The position numbers and the translations under genes were made by a program. Below are positions 34,309-42,580 of a DNA stretch of 64,000 nucleotides, piece by piece. The DNA is taken from positions 5,459-69,458 of the forward strand of contig DAOQKI010000004.1 of NCBI GenBank assembly GCA_035334485.1. The letters run 5' to 3'. Numbering within the stretch: the stretch's first letter is position 1; the number at the start of each line of letters is the position of its first letter. The DNA comes from Opi-474 sp035334485. GTDB lineage: Bacteria > Verrucomicrobiota > Verrucomicrobiia > Opitutales > Opitutaceae. Below the pieces are notes generated by a model. The model saw only the letters and a program-made list of their open reading frames with translations, did no database searches and was not told the origin of the DNA.

Positions 34309-34382
34309 CACAGGAGCTAACGGAGGCAACGGAGTTAAGCCCGGAGTCGGGCGTTCCTCGGTTCTCTCTGTTCCCGCCTGTG
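34309..34382. repeat. Imperfect palindrome (intergenic element 5)
   Basis: CACAGG (34309-34314) and CCTGTG (34377-34382) bracket degenerate phrases, GGAGCTAACGGAGGCAACGG on the left and TTCTCTCTGTTCCCGCC on the right. It fills most of the 117-bp gap between paralogues 10 and 11. Confidence 0.5.
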
Positions 34383-34398
34383 CCAACCCACCTTCAAC

Positions 34399-35532
34399 AT
34401 GCCCATGACACCACTTGAACGCTTTCACGCCTGCATGAATTACCAGCCGGTCGACCGGGTGCCGAACAACGAGGTCGGCGTCTGGGTCCAGACCAAGCAA
34501 CGCTGGCGCGAGGAGGGCCTCGCAACCGCAGACATGCACTGGGACTGGTTCGTCGGCGAGCCGCGCTGGGACCTGGATCCCCGCGAGTACATCGACGTGA
34601 ACTTCGGCATGGTGCCGCCGTACGAGGAGAAGGTGCTGCGGCGCGAGGGCGACACCGAGATCATCCAGCACACCAACGGCGTGATCTCCAAGGCGCTCAT
34701 CACCGGCACCGCCGAGGGCATGCGCATGAGCATGGACGAGTACATCAGCTTCCCGGTGACGACCCCGGCGGATTTCCAGGAGCTGAAGAAGCGCTTCCGC
34801 CCGTCGTGCCCCGTGCGCTACCCGCCGTACTGGCAGCAGTTCCTGCAGCCCGCCTGGGCGCAGCGCCAGCACCCGCTCATCCTCGGCCGCAACTGCGCGA
34901 CGCTCGGCTACTACTGGCGGGCCCGCGAGTGGATGGGCACCGAGAACCTCAGCTACGCCTGGTACGACGAGCCGGCGATGATGCACGAGATGATGGAGTT
35001 CATCACTGACTTCACCATCGAGACCGCGCGCCCGATCCTCGCGGCCGGCGTGAAGCCCGACTATATCTTCCTCAACGAGGACCTGAGCATGAAGAACGGG
35101 CCGCTGCTCAGCCCCGACACCTACCGCACGTTCATCCTCCCGGAGATGAAGCGCCTGGTGGCGTGGTTCAAGTCGCAGGGCGTGCGCTGGATCATCGTCG
35201 ACACCGACGGCAACTGCGAGCTGGTCATCCCGCACTTCATGGAGGCCGGCGTCGACTGCATCTGGCCGCTCGAGCGCGCGTCCGACATGGACCCGCTGGC
35301 GGTGCGGAAGAAATTCGGCCGCGAGTTGCGCCTGTGGGGCGGCGTCGACAAGCGCGAGCTGGCGAAGGACTTTACCGCGATTGATGTCCACCTCCGGACC
35401 TTCCAGCCGCTCATCGCCGACGGCGGGTTCATCCCGACCGTCGACCATCTCGTGCCCCCGGACGTTCCGCTCGCGAACTTCGAGCACTACATGATGCGCA
35501 AGCACCAACTCCTCCGCGGCGAGGCGTTCTAA
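34399..35532 (+). CDS. UroD-fold protein paralogue 11 (D-x-D motif)
   Basis: 377 aa. MPMTPLERFHACMNYQPVDRVPN opening; the core has ILGRNCATLGYYWRAREWMG, and the metal strand is RWIIVDTDGNCELV, where Asp replaces His and Cys. LWGGVDKRELAKD is the late loop. The D-x-D type is shared with paralogues 4 and 13, which hints at a subgroup with a different metal or none. Lies 12 bp before paralogue 12. Confidence 0.8.
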   Translation: MPMTPLERFHACMNYQPVDRVPNNEVGVWVQTKQRWREEGLATADMHWDWFVGEPRWDLDPREYIDVNFGMVPPYEEKVLRREGDTEIIQHTNGVISKALITGTAEGMRMSMDEYISFPVTTPADFQELKKRFRPSCPVRYPPYWQQFLQPAWAQRQHPLILGRNCATLGYYWRAREWMGTENLSYAWYDEPAMMHEMMEFITDFTIETARPILAAGVKPDYIFLNEDLSMKNGPLLSPDTYRTFILPEMKRLVAWFKSQGVRWIIVDTDGNCELVIPHFMEAGVDCIWPLERASDMDPLAVRKKFGRELRLWGGVDKRELAKDFTAIDVHLRTFQPLIADGGFIPTVDHLVPPDVPLANFEHYMMRKHQLLRGEAF

Positions 35533-35544
35533 TCGTCCGATCCC

Positions 35545-36591
35545 ATGAGCCGCCAACTCGCCCTCGACACGCTGAATCTCAAGTCCGTGCCGCGCTTTGC
35601 GCGCACCGAGTACAGCCTGGAGTACCACCAGGCGGGACTGCGGCGCGTGGCGGGACCGGAGCCCGACACCAACGCGTCGCTCCGCAGCCTCTATGCGCGG
35701 TGGGACCTCGACTTCCTGTGGACCGTGCAGGACGGACTCCGTGGCGACTGGTCGCAGTTCGGCCGGTCGACCGACATGGGTCACGCCGAGTACGCGTCCG
35801 ACGGCAGCGACATGCGGCGGCCGCAGCACTGCCCGTTCGAGACCCCCGAGGAAGTCTGGGCTTTTGACGCGGTCACCGAGTATGGCCTGCCCACGATGGC
35901 GGAGCAGGTGGCGGCATACGAGCAGTGGATCCAGGAGAAGCGTCGCGACTTCCCGGACCAGCTCTGCACCGGCGGCTACTACAAGACCATCGTCTCGGGT
36001 GCGATCCAAGCCTTCGGCTGGGACATGCTCCTCGAGGCCGCGGCGGAGCGCGACAAGATGGAGCGCGTCTTCGACAGCTTCTACCGGCGGACCAAGTTCC
36101 ACATGGACGCCTGGGCGCAGACGAGCGTCGACGCGATCATCCAGCACGACGACTTCGTCTGGACGGCCGGCGCGTTCATGCGGCCCGAGATCTACCGCGA
36201 GGTGATCATCCCGCGCTACGCCGAGCTGTGGAAGCCGCTCAAGCGTGCCGGCAAGAAGGTGCTGTTCTGCTCCGACGGCGACTTCCGCGAGTTCGCGAGC
36301 GACGTGGTGGCGGCCGGGGCCGACGGGCTGATCTTCGAGCCCGTGATGGAGTTCGGCGAGATGGTCGAGCGCTTCGGCCAGGCCACGGTGCTGGTGGGCA
36401 GCGCGGTGGACTGCCGCGACCTCACGTTCGGGACCTGGGAGACGGTGCAGGCCGCGGTCGACCGTTCCCTCGCGCTCGCGCGCCGCTGCCGCGGCGTGAT
36501 CCTCGCCACCGGCAACCACCTCCCGGCCAACATCCCCGCGCCCATGCTCGAGCGCTACCGCGAGTATGTGCAGGCGCACCGCGCCCGCTGA
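35545..36591 (+). CDS. UroD-fold protein paralogue 12 (C-x-D motif)
   Basis: 348 aa. It starts with MSRQLALDTLNLKSVPRFA. The core FVWTAGAFMRPEIYREVIIPRY is typical of the branch. The metal strand VLFCSDGDFREF has Cys in place of His, and the late region ATGNHLPANIP lacks Cys. With Cys-x-Asp it differs from every other copy in the window. Placed between paralogues 11 and 13 on the same strand. Substrate unknown. Confidence 0.78.
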   Translation: MSRQLALDTLNLKSVPRFARTEYSLEYHQAGLRRVAGPEPDTNASLRSLYARWDLDFLWTVQDGLRGDWSQFGRSTDMGHAEYASDGSDMRRPQHCPFETPEEVWAFDAVTEYGLPTMAEQVAAYEQWIQEKRRDFPDQLCTGGYYKTIVSGAIQAFGWDMLLEAAAERDKMERVFDSFYRRTKFHMDAWAQTSVDAIIQHDDFVWTAGAFMRPEIYREVIIPRYAELWKPLKRAGKKVLFCSDGDFREFASDVVAAGADGLIFEPVMEFGEMVERFGQATVLVGSAVDCRDLTFGTWETVQAAVDRSLALARRCRGVILATGNHLPANIPAPMLERYREYVQAHRAR

Positions 36592-36603
36592 GACGCCATG
36601 CCC

Positions 36604-36681
36604 AGTTGAGTGTTGAAGGTTGAAAGCTGACCGACCGACCGAGCCCAACCCCGCCATCAACGCTCAACCCAACCTTCAACT
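36604..36681. repeat. Imperfect palindrome (intergenic element 6)
   Basis: GTTGAAGGTTG (36612-36622) is perfectly inverted as CAACCTTCAAC (36670-36680); flanking phrases are TTGAGTGTTGAA and TCAACGCTCAACCC. It sits 14 bp before the start of paralogue 13, so it would be in that gene's leader. Confidence 0.6.
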
Positions 36682-36694
36682 CCCCAACCCCCCC

Positions 36695-37813
36695 ATGCGC
36701 TGGAATCGCGAACAGTACCTCGACCTCATGACCTTCGGCCACGCCCCGCGGCCGATGTTTACCGAGCTCTTCGGCCCGCTGGTCGGGCTGGACGCCGAGT
36801 GGCGCGCCCAGGGGGCGAGCGAGGCGGAGATCAACATGTCGGCGTTCGACTGGGACTTCGTCCCGTACGCCTTCTGCGGGGGAATCACGCACCTCTTCGG
36901 CCCGCCGCCGCGCGTGCTGGAGGACAACGCGGAGCGCCGGCTCGAGCTCGACTGCCTGGGGCGCGAGATGCTGCTGCTGAAGAAGACCGCGACGATCCCC
37001 CTGCCGCAGAACTTCCCGGTCCAGACCATGGACGACTGGCTGCGCGTGAAACCGTTCTTCACCTTCCGCCCCGAGCGCATCAATTGGGATGAGGTCGCGG
37101 CGGCGCGCCGCGCCCAGCAGGAGGGGGCGCTCGTGGTCGCCCACATGCCCGGCGCGTTTGACACGCCGCGCGACCTGATGGGCGAGGAGATCGCGTGCCT
37201 CGCGTACTACGAGCAGCCCGAGCTGATGGCGGACATCCTCGCGACGATCACCGACACGACGATGCGCGTGCTGGAGCCGATCAGCGAGAAGCTCCACATC
37301 GACCAGCTGATGGTCCACGAGGACTTTGCCGGCAAGTCCGGCCCGATGGTGGGGCCCAACCAGATCAAGGAGTACTTCGAGCCCTATTACCTGAAGGTCT
37401 GGGGCCTGGTCCGGTCGCGCGGCGCGCGGGTGTTCGAGCAGGACACGGACGGCAACATCAACCCCGTGATCCCGGCGCTCCTCGACTGCGGCCTGACCAG
37501 CATCTACCCGATGGAGCCCGCCGCCGGCATGGACATCGCCGAGCTGCGCCGCCTCTACGGGAAGCGCCTCGCGATGCGCGGCGGCATCGACAAGCACGTG
37601 CTGCGCAAGGATCGCGACGCCATCCGGCGCGAGCTGGAGCACAAGCTGATCCCGGAGCTGATGTCCGGCGGCTGCGTCTTCGGCCTGGACCATCGCATTC
37701 CGAACGGCACCCCGATCGAGCACTACCGCTATTACGTCGCCCTCGGCCGCGAGATGCTCGGCCTGCCGCCGCTCGACCCGTCGCGCACCGGCTGGGCGCG
37801 CATGGCGATGTAG
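36695..37813 (+). CDS. UroD-fold protein paralogue 13 (D-x-D motif)
   Basis: 372 aa from ATG 36695 (MRWNREQYLDLMTFGHAP); the upstream part of the open frame is repeat-derived and rejected as coding. The metal strand is RVFEQDTDGNINP. AMRGGIDKHVLRKDRD is the late loop, and FGLDHRIPNGTP replaces the third-ligand region. Resembles paralogue 11 in motif. It ends the UroD series, 190 bp before the TonB receptor. Function inferred. Confidence 0.8.
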   Translation: MRWNREQYLDLMTFGHAPRPMFTELFGPLVGLDAEWRAQGASEAEINMSAFDWDFVPYAFCGGITHLFGPPPRVLEDNAERRLELDCLGREMLLLKKTATIPLPQNFPVQTMDDWLRVKPFFTFRPERINWDEVAAARRAQQEGALVVAHMPGAFDTPRDLMGEEIACLAYYEQPELMADILATITDTTMRVLEPISEKLHIDQLMVHEDFAGKSGPMVGPNQIKEYFEPYYLKVWGLVRSRGARVFEQDTDGNINPVIPALLDCGLTSIYPMEPAAGMDIAELRRLYGKRLAMRGGIDKHVLRKDRDAIRRELEHKLIPELMSGGCVFGLDHRIPNGTPIEHYRYYVALGREMLGLPPLDPSRTGWARMAM

Positions 37814-38003
37814 GTCGGGCGCCGGTAGCCAGGGGCTACTAATCGGCAAAAGTAATCGGAGCCTCGCCTCAACTGGACCCTCGTCCAGACGTACAGGCGT
37901 TACCTCGGTCCGCACCGACCCGTTTGGCGCCGACCTGCCCCGACCCCCAACCAAACCACCTGCACACCGGCTGGCCATGGCGCCCCCATCCAGCCCAACG
38001 CCC
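37814..38003. other. Gap between the UroD series and the TonB receptor
   Basis: 190 bp without a gene. It holds a tight hairpin, GTAGCC (37825-37830) with GGCTAC (37834-37839), 3-nt loop and no T-run. I see no B12 box. Confidence 0.3.
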
Positions 38004-40346
38004 ATGAAGAGCATACTCCCCAAATTAGCCCTAGCGCTGGCCGCCGGACTGGTCGCAGCTCCGGTTCACGGCCAGGCCAACCCGAAGAAAGAAGTCGACC
38101 CGGCCAAGGTCGATCAAGCCATGGCGGCGGAAGCCAGCCCGGCGAAGGCCCCGGACGAAGTGGTCGAGATGTCGCCGTTCGTCGTGAAGACGAACACTGA
38201 TGCCGACAACCGCATCGACGAGTCGAACTCCGGCACCCTGGTGTCGCGGCCGCTCGACAAGACCCCGATGGGCATCGCGGTCGTGAGTTCGGAGATGATG
38301 AAGGAACTGATGGTCCTGAACGCGGACGGCCTGAGCAAGATCGTGCCGGGCGTGGCCAACCAGAACAACACGTCCTCCGAGGGCACCGGCAACAACACCC
38401 AGTACTCCTCGCGCGGCTTCACCGTGATTCCCCGGCGCAATGGCTTCGCCCCCGGCGGCCGACTCTACGACATGACGGGGATCGATCGCGTGGAGGTGAT
38501 CCGCGGCCCGAACTCGATCCTCTTCGGCCAGAATGACCCGGGCGGCGTCATCAATTACGTGACAAAGCGCCCGCATATCCGCACCACGGCCGGGGCGCAC
38601 GGCGCGGCCACCGTGGCAGTGGGTGACTATGATTTCTACCGGGCGCAGACCGACGTCGATGCCACCATCATCCCGGGCAAGCTGGCCTTCCGGCTGCCGG
38701 CGTCGTACACGACCAACAAGCGCGAGTTCAAGTGGTACAAGAATCGGGTTGAGGCGGTGAACCCCTCGGTGCTGTGGCGCATCTTTCCCAAGACCGAGCT
38801 GACCTTTGAATGGGAGCACCTCGACGTCTATACGAACTTCGCCGCGTTCCAGCCCATTGCCTGGACACCGCCGGGCGGGACCGAATTTGCCGACCTCTAC
38901 AAGCGCGGCTTCGGCTACTCGACGGCCGAGGGCAGCGTGAGCAACTACACCTTCGGTCCGTACTCCCACGCGAACAACAAGCAGACGAACTGGACCCTCG
39001 ACCTGACCTCGCGCCTGACCGACCACATCACCTTCCGCGGCATCTATTCCAAGAACACCCGCAACCGCGACGAAGTCGTCCCGACCGGCGGCGATCCCTT
39101 CCGCGTGGTGCCCGTGGCGTACCGCGGCCAGGAGACGCAGGACGGCAACCGGATCAACGGCTACAAAGGGGACATCCTGGCCGAGTATGATCTGGGGCCG
39201 TTCAAGACTCGGACGGTGGTCGGCTTCGAGTATAACGAGAACGACTTCTTCGCGACCATCTGGCGCACCTACCAGAACGGGGCCTCGCTGCCGCTGTTTA
39301 CGCTGAACGTCGGTTTTGACCCGGTGACCCTGAAGGCCACCCGCGACACCGTCGCCTCCGACTACGCCCCGTTTCCCAGGAACAACTACGTGGACAACGC
39401 CCAGGACGCCTCGAATCCGTGGCGCATTGAAAGCGGGCCTTCGCTGGCCCGCCAGAAGTGGACGAACCAGCGGGTGAGCGAGGTTCTGTCGGGTTACGAC
39501 GACCGCCTCCAACTCCTGCTCGGCTATGCCCGGGGCAAGAGCACCACGTTCACGTTCACCAACGGCGCCAACGTCCAGACCAGCGAGCTCTCTCAGACGG
39601 CCAACGTCTACCAGGTCGGCGCAGGCCTGGCGGTGGATCCGGAGAAGCGGCACATGGTCTTTGTGAACCGGAGCACGAGTTACGCCCCGCAGTTCCTCCT
39701 CGATATCAACAACAACTTCCTGCCGTCGCAGACCGCGATTGGCACGGAGGGCGGCGTGAAGTCGAACTGGGGTGGCGGCGTGAGCACGACCGTGACCGTG
39801 TTCACCCAGAAGCGGACGAATGTCGGGCGCCAGTACACGGATTTCACCCTGAACCGGACCTATGGCATCCTGACCCCCGGCGAGAAGAGCCAGGGCGTGG
39901 AGTTCGAGGCGGTCTATCGGCCGACGAACCAGCTCGATGTCCAGTTTGCGCTGGCCCAGTTCGATGGCTCGATCACGGGCGCGCCTCCGGGCCGCGAGTT
40001 TGTCATCGGCCGCGAACTTCCCCGCTCGCCGGAGAAGTCGTGGTCGCTGTTCACCAACTACCGCTTCGTCGGGGGCGGACTCGACGGCCTTCGTCTCGGC
40101 GCCGGCGCCAGCCACAAGAACGACACCTGGCTCGATACTGGCCTCAATCAGGCCACCTTGGGTCGGCGGAGCACACCCTACACGGTGATGTGGCTGACGG
40201 CCGCCAAGGAATTCAAGCTCGAGCACCAGCGCGCGCTCGTGGTGCGACTCAATGTGGGGAACCTCTTCAACAAGGCCTATATCTCGGAAGGCTTCACGTT
40301 CGGCGAACCCCGCAGCATCCGCGTCAGCACCGACTTCAAGTTCTAG
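38004..40346 (+). CDS. TonB-dependent outer-membrane receptor
   Basis: 780 aa from ATG 38004. The signal peptide MKSILPKLALALAAGLVAAPVHGQ is followed by a linker with VVEMSPFVV, a segment common to Verrucomicrobiota/Opitutaceae receptors. The plug domain runs about residues 65-190 (TPMGIAVVSSEMMKEL, RVEVIRGPNSILFGQNDPGGVINYVTKRP), then a beta-barrel ends in the outer-membrane signature phenylalanine (STDFKF). The plug resembles ferric-siderophore-type receptors, but in this phylum similar proteins are also thought to import glycans. No SusD gene is present. Its place after the UroD cluster and before carbohydrate genes makes a methylated sugar or cobalamin possible cargo; this is a guess. A strong terminator follows. 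Confidence 0.93.
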   Translation: MKSILPKLALALAAGLVAAPVHGQANPKKEVDPAKVDQAMAAEASPAKAPDEVVEMSPFVVKTNTDADNRIDESNSGTLVSRPLDKTPMGIAVVSSEMMKELMVLNADGLSKIVPGVANQNNTSSEGTGNNTQYSSRGFTVIPRRNGFAPGGRLYDMTGIDRVEVIRGPNSILFGQNDPGGVINYVTKRPHIRTTAGAHGAATVAVGDYDFYRAQTDVDATIIPGKLAFRLPASYTTNKREFKWYKNRVEAVNPSVLWRIFPKTELTFEWEHLDVYTNFAAFQPIAWTPPGGTEFADLYKRGFGYSTAEGSVSNYTFGPYSHANNKQTNWTLDLTSRLTDHITFRGIYSKNTRNRDEVVPTGGDPFRVVPVAYRGQETQDGNRINGYKGDILAEYDLGPFKTRTVVGFEYNENDFFATIWRTYQNGASLPLFTLNVGFDPVTLKATRDTVASDYAPFPRNNYVDNAQDASNPWRIESGPSLARQKWTNQRVSEVLSGYDDRLQLLLGYARGKSTTFTFTNGANVQTSELSQTANVYQVGAGLAVDPEKRHMVFVNRSTSYAPQFLLDINNNFLPSQTAIGTEGGVKSNWGGGVSTTVTVFTQKRTNVGRQYTDFTLNRTYGILTPGEKSQGVEFEAVYRPTNQLDVQFALAQFDGSITGAPPGREFVIGRELPRSPEKSWSLFTNYRFVGGGLDGLRLGAGASHKNDTWLDTGLNQATLGRRSTPYTVMWLTAAKEFKLEHQRALVVRLNVGNLFNKAYISEGFTFGEPRSIRVSTDFKF

Positions 40347-40374
40347 TCTGGGCCGCGCCGGCCATCGGCGCCTG

Positions 40375-40408
40375 GGCGGAGCCGGGTTGGGACCGTGCTC
40401 CGCCTTTT
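40375..40408 (+). terminator. Rho-independent terminator after the TonB receptor gene
   Basis: GGCGGAGC (40375-40382) and GCTCCGCC (40397-40404), 14-nt loop, followed by TTTT. Located 29 bp after the stop. Confidence 0.75.
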
Positions 40409-40428
40409 GCTTCCGTCCCACCGTCTCC

Positions 40429-41460
40429 ATGATCCCTGTCACCGACTTTCAGTTCAACCGCCACCCGGCGAATCCCATCCTGCGCCCCAGCCCCGGCGCT
40501 CCGTGGGAGTCGCTCGTGACCACCAATCCCGGGGCATGGTACGACCCGGTGGCGGGCGAGGTGCTGCTGCTGTATCGGGCGGCGGGCAACGACCAGGATC
40601 ATGTGGTCCACCTCGGCCTCGCCCGTTCCCGCAACGGCGTCGATTTTGAGCGCGTTTGGCCGCAGCCCGCGGTCTCGCCCATCCCTTGGACCCCGGATGG
40701 CGGCTGTCTCGAGGACCCCCGCGTCATTCGCATCGGCGAGTGGTACTACGTGACCGTGGCCTCGCGGCCGTTTCCGCCGGGACGTTACTGGGAGAACGCC
40801 GGCCCGTCCCAACCCCGGTCCTTTCCCCCGGAATTTCCGGTCGCGCTGCGCCAGAATCTCACCTCCACCCACCTGTTCCTGACGCGGGATTTCCAAAGCT
40901 GGATCCGCGCGGGCCGGCTGACCGACCCGTCGCTGGATGAGCGCGACGTCGTCATCTTCCCGGAAAAGGTCGGAGGCAAGTGGGTCACGCTTCACCGTCC
41001 GATGCAGTGGCACGGGGCGGGGTTTGAAAACCCGCATCCGGCGATCTGGATTGCCCAGAGCGACGACCTGCTGGCGTGGAAGCACCTGAGGCTGCTCGCC
41101 AAGGGGATCGAGCCGTGGGAGCAGAAAATCGGGGCCAACAATCCGCCGCTCAAGACCGCGGGCGGCTGGCTGCAGATCTACCACGGCGTGGGAGCGGACA
41201 AGCAGTACCGCCTGGGGGCGATGCTGCTTGATCTGGATGATCCGACCCGGGTGACGCATCGGACCCGCCGCCCGATCTACGAGCCGGTGGCGGCCTACGA
41301 GACTCATGGGCTCTACTCCGGTGTGTGTTTCCCGTGCGGGCATGCGCTGATCGACGGCACGTATTTCCTCTATTATGGAGGCGGTGATGCGGTGTGCGCC
41401 GTGGCGACGGCCCGGCTGGAGGACCTCTTGGCGTGCCTGCGGACCCAGCCGGTCCGGTGA
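40429..41460 (+). CDS. GH130-like beta-propeller glycosidase/phosphorylase
   Basis: 343 aa from ATG 40429. Five-bladed propeller features: RHPANPILRPSPGAPWES at the N-terminus, NPGAWYD, LLLYRAAG, LEDPRVIRIGEWYYVT, HLFLTRDF, DVVIFPEKVGGKWVTLHRP and a late GGWLQIYHGVG. EDPR, the FPEK Lys region and YHG match GH130, whose members phosphorolyse or hydrolyse beta-mannosides. There is no signal peptide, so it acts in the cytoplasm on imported oligosaccharides. Followed by a LacI regulator, an SGNH hydrolase, a heparinase-like enzyme and an MFS carrier in tight order. Confidence 0.82.
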   Translation: MIPVTDFQFNRHPANPILRPSPGAPWESLVTTNPGAWYDPVAGEVLLLYRAAGNDQDHVVHLGLARSRNGVDFERVWPQPAVSPIPWTPDGGCLEDPRVIRIGEWYYVTVASRPFPPGRYWENAGPSQPRSFPPEFPVALRQNLTSTHLFLTRDFQSWIRAGRLTDPSLDERDVVIFPEKVGGKWVTLHRPMQWHGAGFENPHPAIWIAQSDDLLAWKHLRLLAKGIEPWEQKIGANNPPLKTAGGWLQIYHGVGADKQYRLGAMLLDLDDPTRVTHRTRRPIYEPVAAYETHGLYSGVCFPCGHALIDGTYFLYYGGGDAVCAVATARLEDLLACLRTQPVR

Positions 41461-41524
41461 AGGGTCCGTCGCGCCGGACTTGCGGGCCCGGCAGGCGCCG
41501 TCATTGACTTCCAGCTCCCGCTCG

Positions 41525-42580
41525 ATGGTCACCCAACAGCAACTTGCCCGGGCTGTCGGGCTGTCGCAGACCGCCGTCTCCATGGCGCTGCGCAACAGCT
41601 CGGCGGTCTCGCGCGCCACGGTGCGGCGGGTGCAGGCGGCGGCGCGGCGCCTGGGTTACCGGCCGAATCCACTGATCTCGGCCCTAATGGCCCAGCGCCT
41701 GAGCGGCTCGAGTTCGCGTTTCCGGGCGAAGCTGGCCTTCCTCACGCCTTTTTCCCCGCGTGAGGCGTGGCGCCACAGCAGCTATGCGGCCGGATGTTTC
41801 GCAGGGGCACAGGCTGCGGCCCGGGCCCGGGGTTACCTCTGCGAGGCGATCTGGACCGCCGAGCCAGGACGCTCGCGTGACCGGCTCAGCCAGATTCTTT
41901 GGACCCAGAATGTCCAGGGGCTGATCATCGAACCTCTGCAAGTGGACCAGCCGCCGCTGACGCTCGACTGGAGCAGATTCGCGGCGGTCAGCCTCGACTA
42001 CTCCCTGGCTGACCCGGAACTGCACCGGGTGGTGGACGATCACGCTTTTGGCATTGAGCGCGTGTTGGAGGAGGTGAGCCGACTGGGCTACCGGCGCCCG
42101 GGACTTGTGATTCGCGCGGTCCAGGATGTGCGAACCCACCACAGCCGGCTGGGGGTTTTCCTCGTGCAACGGCGGCTCCATCCCGAATGGACCGAGGTGG
42201 CGCCGCTGGTCCTGCCGTCGGACCAATGGGACACCCAGCGGTTTGTTGAGTGGCTCCGTCGGGAGCGGCCGGATGTCATTCTCACCGAGGAGACCCAGGT
42301 TCCCGCCACCGTGCAGGCGGCAGGGCTCCGGGTGCCGCGCGACGTCGGCATCGCGTTTTTCCACAAGGAGGAGCCGGTCCGCCACCTGAGCGGACTCCAG
42401 GTGGACTCCCGCGAAGTCGGTGCGACCGCGGCCAGCATCCTGATGCGCCTGGTGGAGATGAACGACCGCGGGCCTCCCACCGTGCCCACCACCACCCTGG
42501 TAAAGGCGTTTACCTGGAACCCGGGGACAACCCTGTGCCGGCGTCCGGCGTCCGGCGCCCGGCGTACGAACTTCCCATGA
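41525..42580 (+). CDS. LacI-family transcriptional regulator
   Basis: 351 aa. The N-terminal helix-turn-helix (TQQQLARAVGLSQTAVSMALR, then VRRVQAAARRLGYRPN) is followed by a periplasmic-binding-protein-like effector domain (LAFLTPFSPREAW, VQGLIIEPL, HRVVDDHAFGIERVLEEV, VGIAFFHKE, LQVDSREVGATAASILM). It probably senses a sugar and controls the surrounding carbohydrate operon. ATG 41525 is preferred; the frame further upstream is antisense-like. It overlaps the SGNH hydrolase start by four bases. Confidence 0.92.
   Translation: MVTQQQLARAVGLSQTAVSMALRNSSAVSRATVRRVQAAARRLGYRPNPLISALMAQRLSGSSSRFRAKLAFLTPFSPREAWRHSSYAAGCFAGAQAAARARGYLCEAIWTAEPGRSRDRLSQILWTQNVQGLIIEPLQVDQPPLTLDWSRFAAVSLDYSLADPELHRVVDDHAFGIERVLEEVSRLGYRRPGLVIRAVQDVRTHHSRLGVFLVQRRLHPEWTEVAPLVLPSDQWDTQRFVEWLRRERPDVILTEETQVPATVQAAGLRVPRDVGIAFFHKEEPVRHLSGLQVDSREVGATAASILMRLVEMNDRGPPTVPTTTLVKAFTWNPGTTLCRRPASGARRTNFP

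Noticed and set aside
36620..36694. Extended N-terminus for paralogue 13
   Set aside because: The 25 residues come from palindrome sequence and lack the conserved opening seen at ATG 36695.
18653..37813. Heme-pathway uroporphyrinogen decarboxylase (HemE)
   Set aside because: Thirteen copies beside corrinoid and folate genes, with metal motifs in several, fit the methyltransferase branch. No other heme biosynthesis gene is near.
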